A DNA stretch of 64,000 nucleotides. Source: Mycolicibacterium rhodesiae. Its GTDB lineage: Bacteria > Actinomycetota > Actinomycetes > Mycobacteriales > Mycobacteriaceae. The DNA lies in contig NZ_MVIH01000004.1 in assembly GCF_002086695.1 (NCBI RefSeq), positions 124,001 to 188,000 of the forward strand. The letters run 5' to 3'. Of this stretch, positions 8,791-19,554 are shown piece by piece. The notes beneath the pieces were generated by a model. That model saw only the letters and a list, made by a program, of their open reading frames with translations, was not told where the DNA came from and searched no databases. Within the stretch, counting starts at the first letter, position 1. Every line of letters starts with the position of its first letter. A program made the translations under genes and the position numbers.

Positions 8791-10065
8791 TTACGGGTTC
8801 GCCGCAGGCACCCGATAGCGAACGAAAATCGGGACGGCAGCGGCCGCGATCAGCACACCGACCACCACCAGCGCTCCCCCACCGGCCGCGGCGATCGTGG
8901 TGCCGACCACCGCGGCGGCGGCGCCGTGCAGGGCGTCGGCCAGCCGGGGACCGCCCGCCACGACCACGGTGAACACCCCCTGCAGCCGGCCGCGCAGGTC
9001 GTCGGAAGCCACCTGCTGCAGGATCGTCGAGCGGAACGCCGCCGACACCATGTCCGCTGCGCCACCAATCGCCAAGAACACCAACGCAATCCACAGCATC
9101 GTGCCGGTATGGCCATGTGCGAGCCCGCCGGCGACACCGAAGCCGACCATGGCCGCGCCCCACACCACGATCGAGATCACGACGGCCAGACCCTGACGCT
9201 GGATGCGGGGGAACCAGCCGGAGAACACCCCGCCCGCCACCGCCCCGACCGACATCGCAGCCGCCAGCAGCGCAATCGTCGTGCCACCCTCGATCGGAGC
9301 GCCGAAACTCTGATGCGCCATCTCCGGGAACAACGCCCGCGGCATGCCCAGGATCATCGCGATCAGGTCGACCACGAACGACATCAGCACGACCTTGTTG
9401 CCGGACAGGAAACGGAAACCCTCGATGACCGAGCGCAGGGCGTCGAAGCCCATGCCCCGGCCGCCGACCGAAGGCGGGATCGGCGCGAGCCGCAACGCCA
9501 CCAGAACCGGGACCACACAGGTGAGCGTGTCGATCAGGTAGAGGGTGGACAGGTCGACCCAGCGCAGCATCACGCCGGCCATCAGCGGCCCGACAATCGC
9601 GCCGAACTGGAACACCGTGAAGTTCAGCGAGTTGGCCGCCGGCAACTGCGCGCCGGGCAGCATCCGTGGGATGGCGGCCGCGCGGGTCGGGCTGTCGATG
9701 GCATAGAACACCTGCTGCACCGCCAGCAGGCACAGCACCGCCCACACGTTGTTCAGGCCCAGGGCGGCCTGCAGCCACAGCAGCAGCGAGGAGACCGTCA
9801 AGCCGCTGGAGGTGATGATCAGCAACACCCGGCGATCCATCGCGTCGGCCCATGCCCCGCCGAGCAGACCGAAGACCACCAGCGGCACCAACGCGAACAC
9901 GCCGGACAGCCCGACGTACGCCGAGTTGTGGGTCAGTGCGTACAGCTGGACGGGGACGGCGAAGATCGTGAGATTGGCCCCGATGACCGTGATGACGCCG
10001 GCCACCCACAGCCGGCGGAAATCCGGCGTTCTCAGTGGCGTGGTGTCGGCAAAGAGCCGCGCCAC
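8791..10065 (-). CDS. EntS-like MFS transporter
   Basis: A 424-residue, 12-helix major facilitator of the MFS_3/EntS branch. It opens with LRTPDFRRLWVAGVITVIG, has the motif A region GGAWADAMDRR after helix 2, and carries the characteristic SPTRAAAIPRMLPGAQLPAANSL segment of this branch. Relatives export siderophores, peptides or macrolides. The GTG start immediately follows the pdxH stop with no gap, so the two are translated as a unit although no functional link is evident. Probably regulated by the two TetR proteins downstream. Confidence 0.85.
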   Translation of the reverse strand: MARLFADTTPLRTPDFRRLWVAGVITVIGANLTIFAVPVQLYALTHNSAYVGLSGVFALVPLVVFGLLGGAWADAMDRRVLLIITSSGLTVSSLLLWLQAALGLNNVWAVLCLLAVQQVFYAIDSPTRAAAIPRMLPGAQLPAANSLNFTVFQFGAIVGPLMAGVMLRWVDLSTLYLIDTLTCVVPVLVALRLAPIPPSVGGRGMGFDALRSVIEGFRFLSGNKVVLMSFVVDLIAMILGMPRALFPEMAHQSFGAPIEGGTTIALLAAAMSVGAVAGGVFSGWFPRIQRQGLAVVISIVVWGAAMVGFGVAGGLAHGHTGTMLWIALVFLAIGGAADMVSAAFRSTILQQVASDDLRGRLQGVFTVVVAGGPRLADALHGAAAAVVGTTIAAAGGGALVVVGVLIAAAAVPIFVRYRVPAANP

Positions 10066-10725
10066 CTACGGCTGCAGCCGCTCGACGCTTGTGCCCGTTA
10101 CCCGAATTCGGTTGTGAACCCGGTTCTCCCGGCCCTGCCAGAACTCGACGACCTCGGGGGCGATCCGATAGCCACCCCAGTGCGGCGGCACCGGCACCCG
10201 CTCGTCGGCGGCAAAGCGTTCGGTGGCTTGCGAGAGCTGAGCGAGCAGTTCGGCACGCGAGCCGATCGGGCGCGACTGCGCCGACGCCCACGCCCCCAGC
10301 TGGGATCCGCGCGGGCGCTTCGACCAGTACTCTTCGGTCTCCTGCGCGCTGACCTTGGTCACGGCGCCGCGGATGTGTACCTGGCGCCCCAGCGCATACC
10401 AGGGGAACGTCACGGCGGCATACGGAGTCGCCGCGAGCTCATCGCCCTTGGCCGAGTCGTAGTTGGTGTAGAAGGTGATCCCGGTCTCGTCCACGCTCTT
10501 GCACAACACCGTGCGGCTCACCGGTCTTCCCGCGTCGACCGTGGCCAGCACCATGGCGTTGGGCTCGGCGATCCCGGCCGCCTCGGCGTCGGCTATCCAC
10601 CTGTGCAACAGGGCAAGCCAGCCGTCGGCGAGCCAGTCGACATCGAGGTCGCTGCTGCCGTCCTTCTCCACCGAGCCGTACTCAACGCGCATCGCCGCGA
10701 GGCGATCGTCCCTGGGCGTCTCCAC
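10066..10725 (-). CDS. pdxH: Pyridoxamine/pyridoxine 5'-phosphate oxidase
   Basis: A FMN-dependent oxidase making pyridoxal 5'-phosphate from PNP or PMP. Family blocks are visible: [20 protein letters not shown] for FMN binding, [29 protein letters not shown], and the C-terminal [15 protein letters not shown] ending in ERLQP. GTG at 10725 gives 219 residues; an upstream start at 10749 and ATG at 10689 are alternatives. It is divergent from the second citrate synthase gene. Confidence 0.94.
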   Translation of the reverse strand: METPRDDRLAAMRVEYGSVEKDGSSDLDVDWLADGWLALLHRWIADAEAAGIAEPNAMVLATVDAGRPVSRTVLCKSVDETGITFYTNYDSAKGDELAATPYAAVTFPWYALGRQVHIRGAVTKVSAQETEEYWSKRPRGSQLGAWASAQSRPIGSRAELLAQLSQATERFAADERVPVPPHWGGYRIAPEVVEFWQGRENRVHNRIRVTGTSVERLQP

Positions 10726-10808
10726 GGCCCAACGGTACGCCGCAAACATTCGGCCGCCGGTTACCGACCGGCAGCGACGACCCGATCGCCGAGTGGGAGA
10801 ATCCCCCC

Positions 10809-11933
10809 ATGACGGTGGTACCCGACGACTTCGTGCCCGGCCTCGAAGGGGTGGTGGCCTTCACCACCGAGATCGCCGAACCTGATCGAGACGGCGGGGC
10901 CCTGCGCTACCGCGGTGTGGACATCGAGGAACTGGTCGGCAATGGCGTGACGTTCGGCGACGTCTGGGCGTTGCTCGTCGACGGCAAGTTCGGCAACGGT
11001 CTGCGCCCCGCCGAGCCGTTCCCGCTACCCATCCACACCGGCGACGTCCGGGTCGACGTCCAGGCAGGCCTGGCGATGCTTGCGCCGATCTGGGGCTACG
11101 CACCGCTGCTGGACATCGACGGCGAAACTGCCCGCGATCATCTCGCGAGGGCATCGGTGATGGCGCTGTCCTACGTCGCCCAGTCAGCCCGCGGCATCTA
11201 CCGGCCTGCGGTGCCGCAGCGCGTGATCGACGAATGTTCCACTGTCACAGAACGTTTCATGACCCGCTGGCAGGGTGAGCCGGATCCGCGGCACGTGGCG
11301 GCCATTGACGCCTACTGGGTGTCCGCGGCCGAACACGGGATGAACGCCTCGACGTTCACCGCGCGCGTGATCGCCTCGACCGGAGCGGATGTCGCGGCCG
11401 CCATGTCGGGTGCGATCGGCGCGATGAGCGGCCCACTGCACGGCGGCGCTCCCGCCCGGGTGTTGCCGATGATCGAGGAGGTCGAACGAACCGAGGACGC
11501 CCGCGCGGTGGTCAAGGGCGTGCTGGACCGCAACGAGAAGCTGATGGGCTTCGGCCACCGGGTGTACCGAGCCGAGGATCCGCGAGCACGGGTGCTGCGC
11601 GCCACCGCCAAGCGGTTGCAGGCACCGCGCTACGAGGTGGCCGTCGCCCTCGAGCAGGCGGCCCTGGCCGAGCTGCGCGAGCGGAGGCCGGACCGGGCGA
11701 TCGAGACGAACGTGGAGTTCTGGGCCGCGGTCATCCTGGACTTCGCCCAGGTGCCCGCCAAGATGATGCCCGCGATGTTCACCTGCGGCCGCACGGCCGG
11801 ATGGTGCGCCCACATCCTGGAACAGAAGCAGCTCGGCAAGCTGGTGCGGCCGTCGGCGATCTATGTCGGTCCGGCACCCCGGCCACCTGACGCGGTCGAG
11901 GGCTGGGACGAGATCGCGCACCAGCCGGTCTAG
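10809..11933 (+). CDS. citA: Second citrate synthase (CitA type)
   Basis: A 374-residue citrate/2-methylcitrate-synthase-fold enzyme, shorter than GltA2. It has [14 protein letters not shown] near the N-terminus, [16 protein letters not shown] with the catalytic His, and [16 protein letters not shown], then [15 protein letters not shown] carrying the catalytic Asp. The position next to a VOC protein and near fprB matches Rv0889c citA. No prpC/prpD neighbours are present, which argues against a dedicated methylcitrate role. A KgtP-like transporter lies convergent 65 bp downstream. Confidence 0.93.
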   Translation: MTVVPDDFVPGLEGVVAFTTEIAEPDRDGGALRYRGVDIEELVGNGVTFGDVWALLVDGKFGNGLRPAEPFPLPIHTGDVRVDVQAGLAMLAPIWGYAPLLDIDGETARDHLARASVMALSYVAQSARGIYRPAVPQRVIDECSTVTERFMTRWQGEPDPRHVAAIDAYWVSAAEHGMNASTFTARVIASTGADVAAAMSGAIGAMSGPLHGGAPARVLPMIEEVERTEDARAVVKGVLDRNEKLMGFGHRVYRAEDPRARVLRATAKRLQAPRYEVAVALEQAALAELRERRPDRAIETNVEFWAAVILDFAQVPAKMMPAMFTCGRTAGWCAHILEQKQLGKLVRPSAIYVGPAPRPPDAVEGWDEIAHQPV

Positions 11934-11998
11934 CGACCGATGCCGCCGAGGAACGAGGCGGAGGAGGAGCGAGACAATCAGGCACGGTCTGAGGCTGC

Positions 11999-13336
11999 TC
12001 AGGCCCGGAACGCCGAACCCCGTTCGCGGTCCAGGTACGTATCGGCCTTGTTGCGCAGGAAGAACACGTACACCACCAGCGACACCGCGATGCAGACGGT
12101 GACATAGCCGATGAACAGCGGTACCTGGCCCTGCTCCTTGGCCGCCTGGTAGATCAGCGGCGCCGTCCCGCCGAAGATCGAGTTCGCCAGCGCGTATCCG
12201 ACGCCCACTCCGAGCGCGCGGACCTGCGCAGGGAACAGCTCCGACTTCACCAGCGCGTTGATCGACGTGTACCCCGTCAGGATCACGTAGCCGGCCGCGA
12301 CCAACGCGAAAGATGCCAGCGGCGAGCGTGTCTGGGGCAGGAAGGTGATGAGGACATAGGTGTAGAACACGCCCCCGACACCGAAGAACACCAGCATCGG
12401 CTTGCGACCGATCCGGTCGCTGATGATCCCGCCGACCGGCTGCAGCAGCATCAGGAAGATCAGCCCGGTCAGATTGATCCATGTCGCCGTCATGCCCTCG
12501 CTCTTGTAGGCGGTCTTGACGATCGCCGGAGCGTTGACGCTGTAGGTGTAGAAGGCCACCGTCCCACCGAGGGTGATGAGGAAGCACAGCAACAGCGGCC
12601 GCCAGTACTGCGTGAACAGCGCCCGCATGGATCCCGCACCGCGGTCCTCGCCTGCCTTGGCCGCCTCGATGACCTCCTCGGACAGCGACTCGTCCATCGT
12701 GCGCCGCAGCCAGAACACCACCACCGCCGCCACGCCGCCGACGGCGAACGCGATGCGCCAACCGAATTCGCGCAACTGGTCATCGTCGAGACCCGTCTGC
12801 AGGATCAGCAGCGTGAGCTGCGCCAGCACGTGCCCGCCGATCAGCGTCACGTACTGGAACGACGAGAAGAACCCGCGCCGCTCCCGCGTCGCCGCCTCCG
12901 ACATGTACGTCGCCGACGTGCCGTATTCACCGCCGGTCGCGAAGCCCTGCACCAGCCGGGCAACGATCAGGATGATCGGCGCCGCCATCCCGATCAACGC
13001 CTGCGACGGCACCACCGCGACCACCAGCGAGCACAGCGCCATCAGCGACACGCTCACCGTGAGCGCCGCCCGCCGGCCTCGCCGGTCGGCGTACCGGCCG
13101 AAGAACCACGACCCGACGGGGCGCATCACGAACGTGATCGCGAATATCGCATAGACGTACACCGTCGAGTTCTTCTCGGACTCATCGAAGAACTGGCCCT
13201 CGAAATACGTTGCGAACACGGTGTAGACGTAGACGTCGTACCACTCGACCAAGTTGCCCGACGACCCTCGGATCGTGTTCCAGATCGCCCGCCGGGTTTG
13301 GGCGGCGCTCGAGCGCGGCACGGTCGTGGTGGTCAT
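11999..13336 (-). CDS. MHS-family (KgtP/ShiA-like) metabolite:H+ symporter
   Basis: A 445-residue, 12-helix MFS protein of the metabolite:H+ symporter branch. Signatures are GNLVEWYDVYVYTVFATYF in helix 1, RPVGSWFFGRYADRRGRR (motif A) and RLVQGFATGGEYGTSATYMSE. Family substrates are alpha-ketoglutarate, citrate, shikimate and similar acids. The position beside a citrate synthase suggests a TCA acid, but this is inference. Confidence 0.88.
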   Translation of the reverse strand: MTTTTVPRSSAAQTRRAIWNTIRGSSGNLVEWYDVYVYTVFATYFEGQFFDESEKNSTVYVYAIFAITFVMRPVGSWFFGRYADRRGRRAALTVSVSLMALCSLVVAVVPSQALIGMAAPIILIVARLVQGFATGGEYGTSATYMSEAATRERRGFFSSFQYVTLIGGHVLAQLTLLILQTGLDDDQLREFGWRIAFAVGGVAAVVVFWLRRTMDESLSEEVIEAAKAGEDRGAGSMRALFTQYWRPLLLCFLITLGGTVAFYTYSVNAPAIVKTAYKSEGMTATWINLTGLIFLMLLQPVGGIISDRIGRKPMLVFFGVGGVFYTYVLITFLPQTRSPLASFALVAAGYVILTGYTSINALVKSELFPAQVRALGVGVGYALANSIFGGTAPLIYQAAKEQGQVPLFIGYVTVCIAVSLVVYVFFLRNKADTYLDRERGSAFRA

Positions 13337-13493
13337 CGTCGGCCTCCCCTGTGTCAGCCCGAACCGTACTCCACGGCGGGTCGTTTCTGTCGGTACCCGG
13401 TGGTTGCATGCGAGGCGCCGATGAGTTTTCCCCGACCGCGGTGTCTACATCGGTGGCGGCCCGGCCGGCCGCTTCACACCACAGGAGGCTTCT

Positions 13494-13943
13494 ATGGCGA
13501 TCGAGATCCAACCCACTCTGTCCCCGCACCTGGTCGTCGACGACGCACCCGCGGCGATCGACTTCTACATCAAGGCGTTCGGCGCCACCGAGATCGGCCG
13601 GGTGCCCCGTCCTGACGGGAAACTGATCCATGCCGCGCTGCAGATCAACGGGGCCATGATCATGCTCAACGACGACTTTCCGGAGATGTCCGAGGGCAGG
13701 TCGATGACGCCGCCTGCGTTGGGCGGCACCCCGGTGACGATTCATCTGACCGTCACCGACGTCGACCAGAAATTCCAACAGGCGCTCGACGCGGGCGCCA
13801 CCGTGGTGATGCCGCTCGAGGATCAATTCTGGGGCGACCGCTACGGCATGGTCCGGGATCCGTTCGGGCATCAGTGGTCACTGGGGCAGCCGGTGCGCGA
13901 GGTGAGCTACGACGAGATCCAGCAGGCGATGAGTCAGGCATAA
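13494..13943 (+). CDS. VOC-superfamily (PhnB/glyoxalase-like) protein
   Basis: A 149-residue protein of paired beta-alpha-beta-beta-beta modules: residues 8-60 (LSPHLVVDDAPAAIDFYIKAFG) and 70-135 (HLTVTDVDQKFQQALDAGAT, then FWGDRYGMVRDPFGHQWSL). This matches the PhnB/YdcJ-type subgroup of the vicinal oxygen chelate fold and corresponds to Rv0887c by context. Metal ligands are not certain. GGAGG is close before ATG. It precedes the nucleotidase gene by 7 bp and is probably co-transcribed. Confidence 0.87.
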   Translation: MAIEIQPTLSPHLVVDDAPAAIDFYIKAFGATEIGRVPRPDGKLIHAALQINGAMIMLNDDFPEMSEGRSMTPPALGGTPVTIHLTVTDVDQKFQQALDAGATVVMPLEDQFWGDRYGMVRDPFGHQWSLGQPVREVSYDEIQQAMSQA

Positions 13944-13950
13944 TCCAGGC

Positions 13951-14424
13951 GTGACGCAGGGGCCACGCAAGATCCTCTACATCGACCTCGACAACACGAT
14001 GGTCGACTTCGCCCATCGGATCGAGGGCCTCGACCAGGTGGTGGCGGACAAGTACCGCGGCCGGATGGACGAAGCGCCGGGCATCTTTGCATTGATGAAG
14101 TCGATGCCCGGCGCGATTGCGGCGTTCACCGAACTGTCGGAACTGTTCGACACCTATCTGCTGTCGACCGCGCCGTGGCGCAACCCGTCGGGCTGGCAGC
14201 ACAAGCTCGAATGGGTGCACGAGCACCTTGGCGTCGAAGAGGATTCACCGGCGTACAAGCGGCTGATCCTGACCCACCACAAGGACCTCAATCGCGGCGA
14301 CTTCCTCGTCGACGATCGGCCCAACAACGGCGCCGAACGCTTCGAGGGCGAGTGGATCCACTTCGGGTCCCCCGAATTCCCGGACTGGGACGCCGTTTTG
14401 ATCTATTTGCGGAACAAGGCTTAA
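13951..14424 (+). CDS. 5'(3')-deoxyribonucleotidase-like HAD phosphatase
   Basis: A 157-residue HAD-fold enzyme. Motif I is Asp12-x-Asp14 in YIDLDNTMVDF, the threonine/serine motif II is in TYLLSTAPWRNP, and motif III/IV is the lysine in THHKDL followed by DFLVDDRPNNGAERFEG. This order fits the NT5C family, which dephosphorylates nucleoside monophosphates. It starts at GTG and overlaps the convergent fprB by 4 bp. Confidence 0.87.
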   Translation: MTQGPRKILYIDLDNTMVDFAHRIEGLDQVVADKYRGRMDEAPGIFALMKSMPGAIAAFTELSELFDTYLLSTAPWRNPSGWQHKLEWVHEHLGVEEDSPAYKRLILTHHKDLNRGDFLVDDRPNNGAERFEGEWIHFGSPEFPDWDAVLIYLRNKA

Positions 14425-16103
14425 CGCAGCAGACCGGCGAGCAGTCGCTTGGCCAGCGGGGCCGCGGGCGCGGCCGCCGCCGCGACCATGTCGGCCACGT
14501 CGGTGAACTTCACCCGCACCCGTCCCTGCTCCTCGCCGCGCGCGGTCTCGGCGGCGTCGATGGCCCGCCAGCCTCGCGCATCGACAACCTCCGGCTGCCG
14601 CGAACGAATCAGGTTGTCCAGCAAGGCCGGTCGGGCACTCGGGTCGGCGAGCAGGCCCGCGTTGAAGTCGTCGACCAGGTTCGAGACGGTCTGCATCGAA
14701 CACGACTTGTTGGTGCCGATGAATCCGGTCGGTCCGCGCTTGATCCACCCCGCGACGTAGGCCCCGGTGACGGCCGCGCCGGTGGCGGGGTCGATCACGC
14801 GTCCGTCCCGGTTGGGGACGACGGCGTCGGCCTCGTCGAACGGCAGATCGGCGATCGGGGCGCCGCGGTAGCCGATCGAGGTGAGTAGCAAGCCGGCCTC
14901 GATCCGCACGGTCTCGTCGGTTCCGGTGCGCAGGAACTCGACGCCGCTCACCCGGTCGGTGCCGAGCACCCGGTGCGGGGTGAGCCGATAGGCAAGTCGA
15001 ATGCGGGGGCGGCCGGTGAGCTCGGCGGCGACCGGCAGCTTGGCCAGGATCTCGAGCTTGGCTTTGGCGAGGGTATCGGTGGCAGTGGCCAGATCCTGCT
15101 CGACCAAGTCGTGGTCACCGGCGTCGAGGACGACCTCGGCGGTCGACGTCAGCCCGATCAGCTCGGGCAGGGTGAAGGCCGAGTCGACGGGCCCGCGGCG
15201 CGCCGCGATGACCACCTCGCGCACTGCCGAGCCTCTCAGCACGGCCAGCGCGGTATCGGAGATGTCGGTGCGAGCCAGGTCGTCGGGATTGGCGGTCAGA
15301 ATCCGCGCCACATCAAGGGCGACATTGCCGTTGCCGACCACTACCACCCGTTCGTGGCGAAGATCGACATCCAGTCCGGCGAAATCCGGGTGGCCGTTGA
15401 TCCAAGCGACCGTCTCGGTGGCGGTCGCCGTGCCGGGCAGTTCCATGCCTCCGATGTCGAGCCTGCGGTCGTTCGGCGCACCGACGGTGTAGAGCACCGC
15501 GTGGTGGTGCTTCAGTAATTCGTCGTGCGAAATATGCTGCCCCACTTCGACATTGAGGTAGAACGTGAAGCGTGGCTGCTTGCTTATCCGATCAAAGAGC
15601 TTCGTGACCCCCTTGGTGTGCTGGTGATCGGGCGCCACACCGGCGCGCACCAGACCGAACGGGGTGGGCAGCTTGTCGAAGACGTTGACCCGCACGCCCT
15701 TCTGGGTGAGCAGTTCGTCGGCGGCGTACATCCCCGCCGGTCCCGAGCCGACGACGGCCACCGTCAGTTCCGCCTCGCCACGGCGCACCTGCGGTGCGGG
15801 CAGCACCGGGGCGAGCTTGGAGGTCGGCGGCAATTTCACGCCGGCAGGCCGCTCGGGGTAGAACCCGGCATTGAGTTCGATGAACGGCAGCTGCTTGTCG
15901 GTGAGTTTGCTGTCCGGTGCGATCGCACCGACCGGGCAGGCGCTGACGCACGCCCCGCAATCCACGCAGGCCACCGGGTCGATGTAGAGCATCTCGGCGG
16001 TCGCGAAGCCCGGCTCGTCGGGGCTGGGGTGGATGCAGTTGACCGGGCAGGCGTAGACACAGGACCCGTCGCTACAGCACGACTGGGTGATGACGTGAGG
16101 CAC
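14421..16103 (-). CDS. fprB: Ferredoxin-ferredoxin/NADP+ reductase fusion FprB
   Basis: A 560-residue flavoenzyme. The first 65 residues form a bacterial ferredoxin with Cys clusters CCSDGSCVYACPVNC and CVDCGACVSACP. From about residue 110 follows an adrenodoxin-reductase-like domain with VAVVGSGPAGMYAADEL (FAD), VVVVGNGNVALDVARIL (NADPH), and the C-terminal GYVAGW-type segment AYVAGWIKRGPTGFIGTNK. It moves electrons between NADPH and an acceptor through its own iron-sulfur domain. It lies 18 bp downstream of, and in operon with, an AurF-like diiron protein, a candidate electron acceptor. Confidence 0.95.
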   Translation of the reverse strand: MPHVITQSCCSDGSCVYACPVNCIHPSPDEPGFATAEMLYIDPVACVDCGACVSACPVGAIAPDSKLTDKQLPFIELNAGFYPERPAGVKLPPTSKLAPVLPAPQVRRGEAELTVAVVGSGPAGMYAADELLTQKGVRVNVFDKLPTPFGLVRAGVAPDHQHTKGVTKLFDRISKQPRFTFYLNVEVGQHISHDELLKHHHAVLYTVGAPNDRRLDIGGMELPGTATATETVAWINGHPDFAGLDVDLRHERVVVVGNGNVALDVARILTANPDDLARTDISDTALAVLRGSAVREVVIAARRGPVDSAFTLPELIGLTSTAEVVLDAGDHDLVEQDLATATDTLAKAKLEILAKLPVAAELTGRPRIRLAYRLTPHRVLGTDRVSGVEFLRTGTDETVRIEAGLLLTSIGYRGAPIADLPFDEADAVVPNRDGRVIDPATGAAVTGAYVAGWIKRGPTGFIGTNKSCSMQTVSNLVDDFNAGLLADPSARPALLDNLIRSRQPEVVDARGWRAIDAAETARGEEQGRVRVKFTDVADMVAAAAAPAAPLAKRLLAGLLR

Positions 16104-16121
16104 AGGCGTGAGTCCTTCGGT

Positions 16122-17138
16122 TTACGCGACGGCGACCACGTGCTGGCGAGCCGGCTCGCTGCGGAAGCGACTCGGCGCACCGTCGATCCGGCAGATCCGC
16201 CAGATCAGCTTCGCCAGCGGGTTCATCAATCCGGTGTCGTGGCACAGCATCCGGACATCGCCGAACATGTCACGCAACATCTGTCGCGACGGCGCCGAGG
16301 AGAAGAAGATGTCCTTGCGCACCGAGCGCGGGATGTCGAACTCCTTCCAGAACGCCTTCGGCGGCACGATGATGGCCGAGCACAGCACTCGCATCACCAC
16401 CGGCACATAGAGCGACAGCCAGAAGCGCTTGCGCCGCGACAGGTGCGGCACCCGCTTGCGCAGGTACTCGTGCGCGAACGAGATGTGCCGCGCCTCCTCG
16501 GCTACGTGGATGGCCATCACCCGCTCCATGATCGGGTGCAGGGTCTTGCCTTCGCGCAGGACGTTTTTCTGGGTGTGGTCGATCGGTTCCTCGCCGGCGA
16601 GGATGCCGAACCAGAACGGGATCGGCAGCGGGCCGGCCACCAACGGGATCGCCGGCTGAACCCACTTGAGCAAGCGCGGCATGCCCGGCACGTCGGCGCC
16701 GATGTGGTTGACCATCTCCTGGAACATCATCGTGTGATTGCATTCTTCGACCGCCTCGTGCAGGCAGTACCGGTACTCCGGTGAACCGTTGGGCGCCCAG
16801 AACGCGTACTCCATGAGGCCCCGGATGAGGATCGACTCGAAGTGCAGGCCGACCTTCGCGACATTGGACTGACGCCACATGCCGATCTCGATCTGCCGCT
16901 CTTTGGATTGCGACTGGTACCAGGGGTGCTGGCCGATCGGGTCGGTCGCAGGCAGGATCCAGCGCTCGTCGTTCGGGACCACGGCGAACTCGGGCGCATC
17001 CCAGTCGATGTCGGTGTAGGGGTTGAAGTTGCGCCGCACCGACCCTTCGGACAGCGTCATCAGCTTCTCGACGTATTCGGTGTCGTCCAGCACGTCCATG
17101 TTGCGGCGCCAACGCTGAATGATCTTGGTTCTCGCCAT
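16122..17138 (-). CDS. AurF-like non-heme diiron oxygenase (Rv0885-type)
   Basis: A 338-residue soluble helical protein. Two metal-binding helices are evident: LHEAVEECNHTMMFQEMVNH and MAIHVAEEARHISFAHEYLRK, each with Glu-x-x-His spacing as in the AurF/CmlI diiron N-oxygenase family (DUF455-like ferritin fold). The family oxidises aryl amines and other substrates with O2 and needs two external electrons. It is transcribed with fprB, which could supply them. It is divergent from serC. The physiological substrate is unknown, and in mycobacteria this protein is not known to belong to any natural-product cluster. Confidence 0.85.
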   Translation of the reverse strand: MARTKIIQRWRRNMDVLDDTEYVEKLMTLSEGSVRRNFNPYTDIDWDAPEFAVVPNDERWILPATDPIGQHPWYQSQSKERQIEIGMWRQSNVAKVGLHFESILIRGLMEYAFWAPNGSPEYRYCLHEAVEECNHTMMFQEMVNHIGADVPGMPRLLKWVQPAIPLVAGPLPIPFWFGILAGEEPIDHTQKNVLREGKTLHPIMERVMAIHVAEEARHISFAHEYLRKRVPHLSRRKRFWLSLYVPVVMRVLCSAIIVPPKAFWKEFDIPRSVRKDIFFSSAPSRQMLRDMFGDVRMLCHDTGLMNPLAKLIWRICRIDGAPSRFRSEPARQHVVAVA

Positions 17139-17273
17139 GACAGTCTCCTCAACAGAGGTTTACATTTGGGCGGGTGATGTACAAACGGTACCGCAGGTAT
17201 CGCATACTGTCCATACCCCGAATTCGGGTCTCCTGAACGCCTCGGTGTAATACCCGCCTGCGTCGACTCCTAG

Positions 17274-18395
<1,122 letters not shown>

Positions 18396-18469
18396 CTTCT
18401 CGTCACCGCCGCGTGTCCTAACCGTAATCAAGTCGGGGCTGAGTTAAAGTCCGGGCGAAGGAGGTCGAC

Positions 18470-19264
18470 ATGCGAGAACTCAGGGTGATCGGACTCGATG
18501 TCGACGGCAGGCACATTATTTGCGAAGGTCCCGACCCGGCCGACAAGTTCACCCTGCAGGTCGACGACCGACTGCGTGCCGCGGTTCGCGGTGACCGGTC
18601 GCTGGGCCAGACCCCGAGGGACAAAGAGGTCAAAGGCGTGTTGCGGCCAAGGGATATTCAGGCGCGCATCCGTGCGGGTGCGTCCGTCGAGCAAGTTGCC
18701 TCGTCTTCCGGCATGGACATCAGCAAGGTCGAGCGTTTCGCCCACCCGGTGCTCTTGGAGCGCTCACGGGCGGCCGAGCTGGCCGGCGCTGCGCATCCGG
18801 TGCTGGCCGACGGTCCGGCGGTGACCACATTGTTGGACACCGTCACCACCGCCCTCGTGGCGCGCGGACACAGCCTCGAGTCGACGTCGTGGGACGCCTG
18901 GCGCGGTGAGGACGGCCGGTGGGTGGTGCAGATGTCGTGGCAGGCCGGACTCTCCGACAACGTGGCGCACTTCCGCTTCAGCCCCGGCGCGCACGGTGGC
19001 ACGGTGTCGGCTCTGGACGACGCCGCGAGCGAGTTGATCGACCCGACGTTCGAGCGCCCGCTGCGCCCGGTGGCCGTCGTCGCACAGCTGGAATTCGAGG
19101 AGCAGCAGCCGCAACCGGCACCCGCCCCGGTCGAGGAGAAGCAGGCACCCGCTCCTGCCTCGGCTCCCGCCCCGGCGCCGAGGGCCAAACGCGCCAAGGC
19201 CAAGCCGTCCGTACCCGGCTGGGAGGACGTCCTGCTCGGGGTGCGTTCCAGCGGCGAGCGCTGA
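18470..19264 (+). CDS. sepH: Septation protein SepH
   Basis: A 264-residue DUF3071 protein. The N-terminal half (1-110) is the conserved domain with RPRDIQARIRAGASVEQVA and a helix-turn-helix-like VASSSGMDISKVERF. Residues 120-200 form a second conserved part. The tail from about 200 is Pro/Ala-rich, ending in a basic stretch RAKRAKAKPS and a conserved WEDVLLGVRS. The family binds FtsZ and promotes assembly of the division ring. GGAGG 6 nt before ATG. It corresponds to Rv0883c and converges on the DUF2537 gene. Confidence 0.92.
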   Translation: MRELRVIGLDVDGRHIICEGPDPADKFTLQVDDRLRAAVRGDRSLGQTPRDKEVKGVLRPRDIQARIRAGASVEQVASSSGMDISKVERFAHPVLLERSRAAELAGAAHPVLADGPAVTTLLDTVTTALVARGHSLESTSWDAWRGEDGRWVVQMSWQAGLSDNVAHFRFSPGAHGGTVSALDDAASELIDPTFERPLRPVAVVAQLEFEEQQPQPAPAPVEEKQAPAPASAPAPAPRAKRAKAKPSVPGWEDVLLGVRSSGER

Positions 19265-19268
19265 CCGC

Positions 19269-19541
19269 CTACTGAGCGGCGGCCATAGCCAGCAGGGTGA
19301 TCCACCCGCCGGCGACGCCGATACCGGCACCGAGGACGAACCAGCGTCGTACCGGAATGCGCCGCCACCCCCATAACGTCGGCGCCAGTCCGCCGACCGC
19401 GATCAGGTTCAGCACGATCGCCACCAGCGGATGCACCCGCAGCATGCCGAGGCTGAGCACCACGATCGCGGCGCCCGTCACCGCGGCGACGAAGGCCGCC
19501 ACGGTCAGACCGGTCCCCCACGGCGTCGACTCGTCGATCAT
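19269..19541 (-). CDS. Small membrane protein, DUF2537 family (Rv0882-like)
   Basis: A 90-residue protein with three hydrophobic segments: residues 8-30, 33-55 and 68-88. A conserved LRVHPLVAIVLNLIAVGGLAPTLWGW loop joins them. It has no catalytic motif. It starts 13 bp after the TrmH-type methyltransferase gene and is probably the last gene of a marR-trmH-membrane protein operon. Function unknown. Confidence 0.82.
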   Translation of the reverse strand: MIDESTPWGTGLTVAAFVAAVTGAAIVVLSLGMLRVHPLVAIVLNLIAVGGLAPTLWGWRRIPVRRWFVLGAGIGVAGGWITLLAMAAAQ

Positions 19542-19554
19542 GTGGCGAGCCTAG

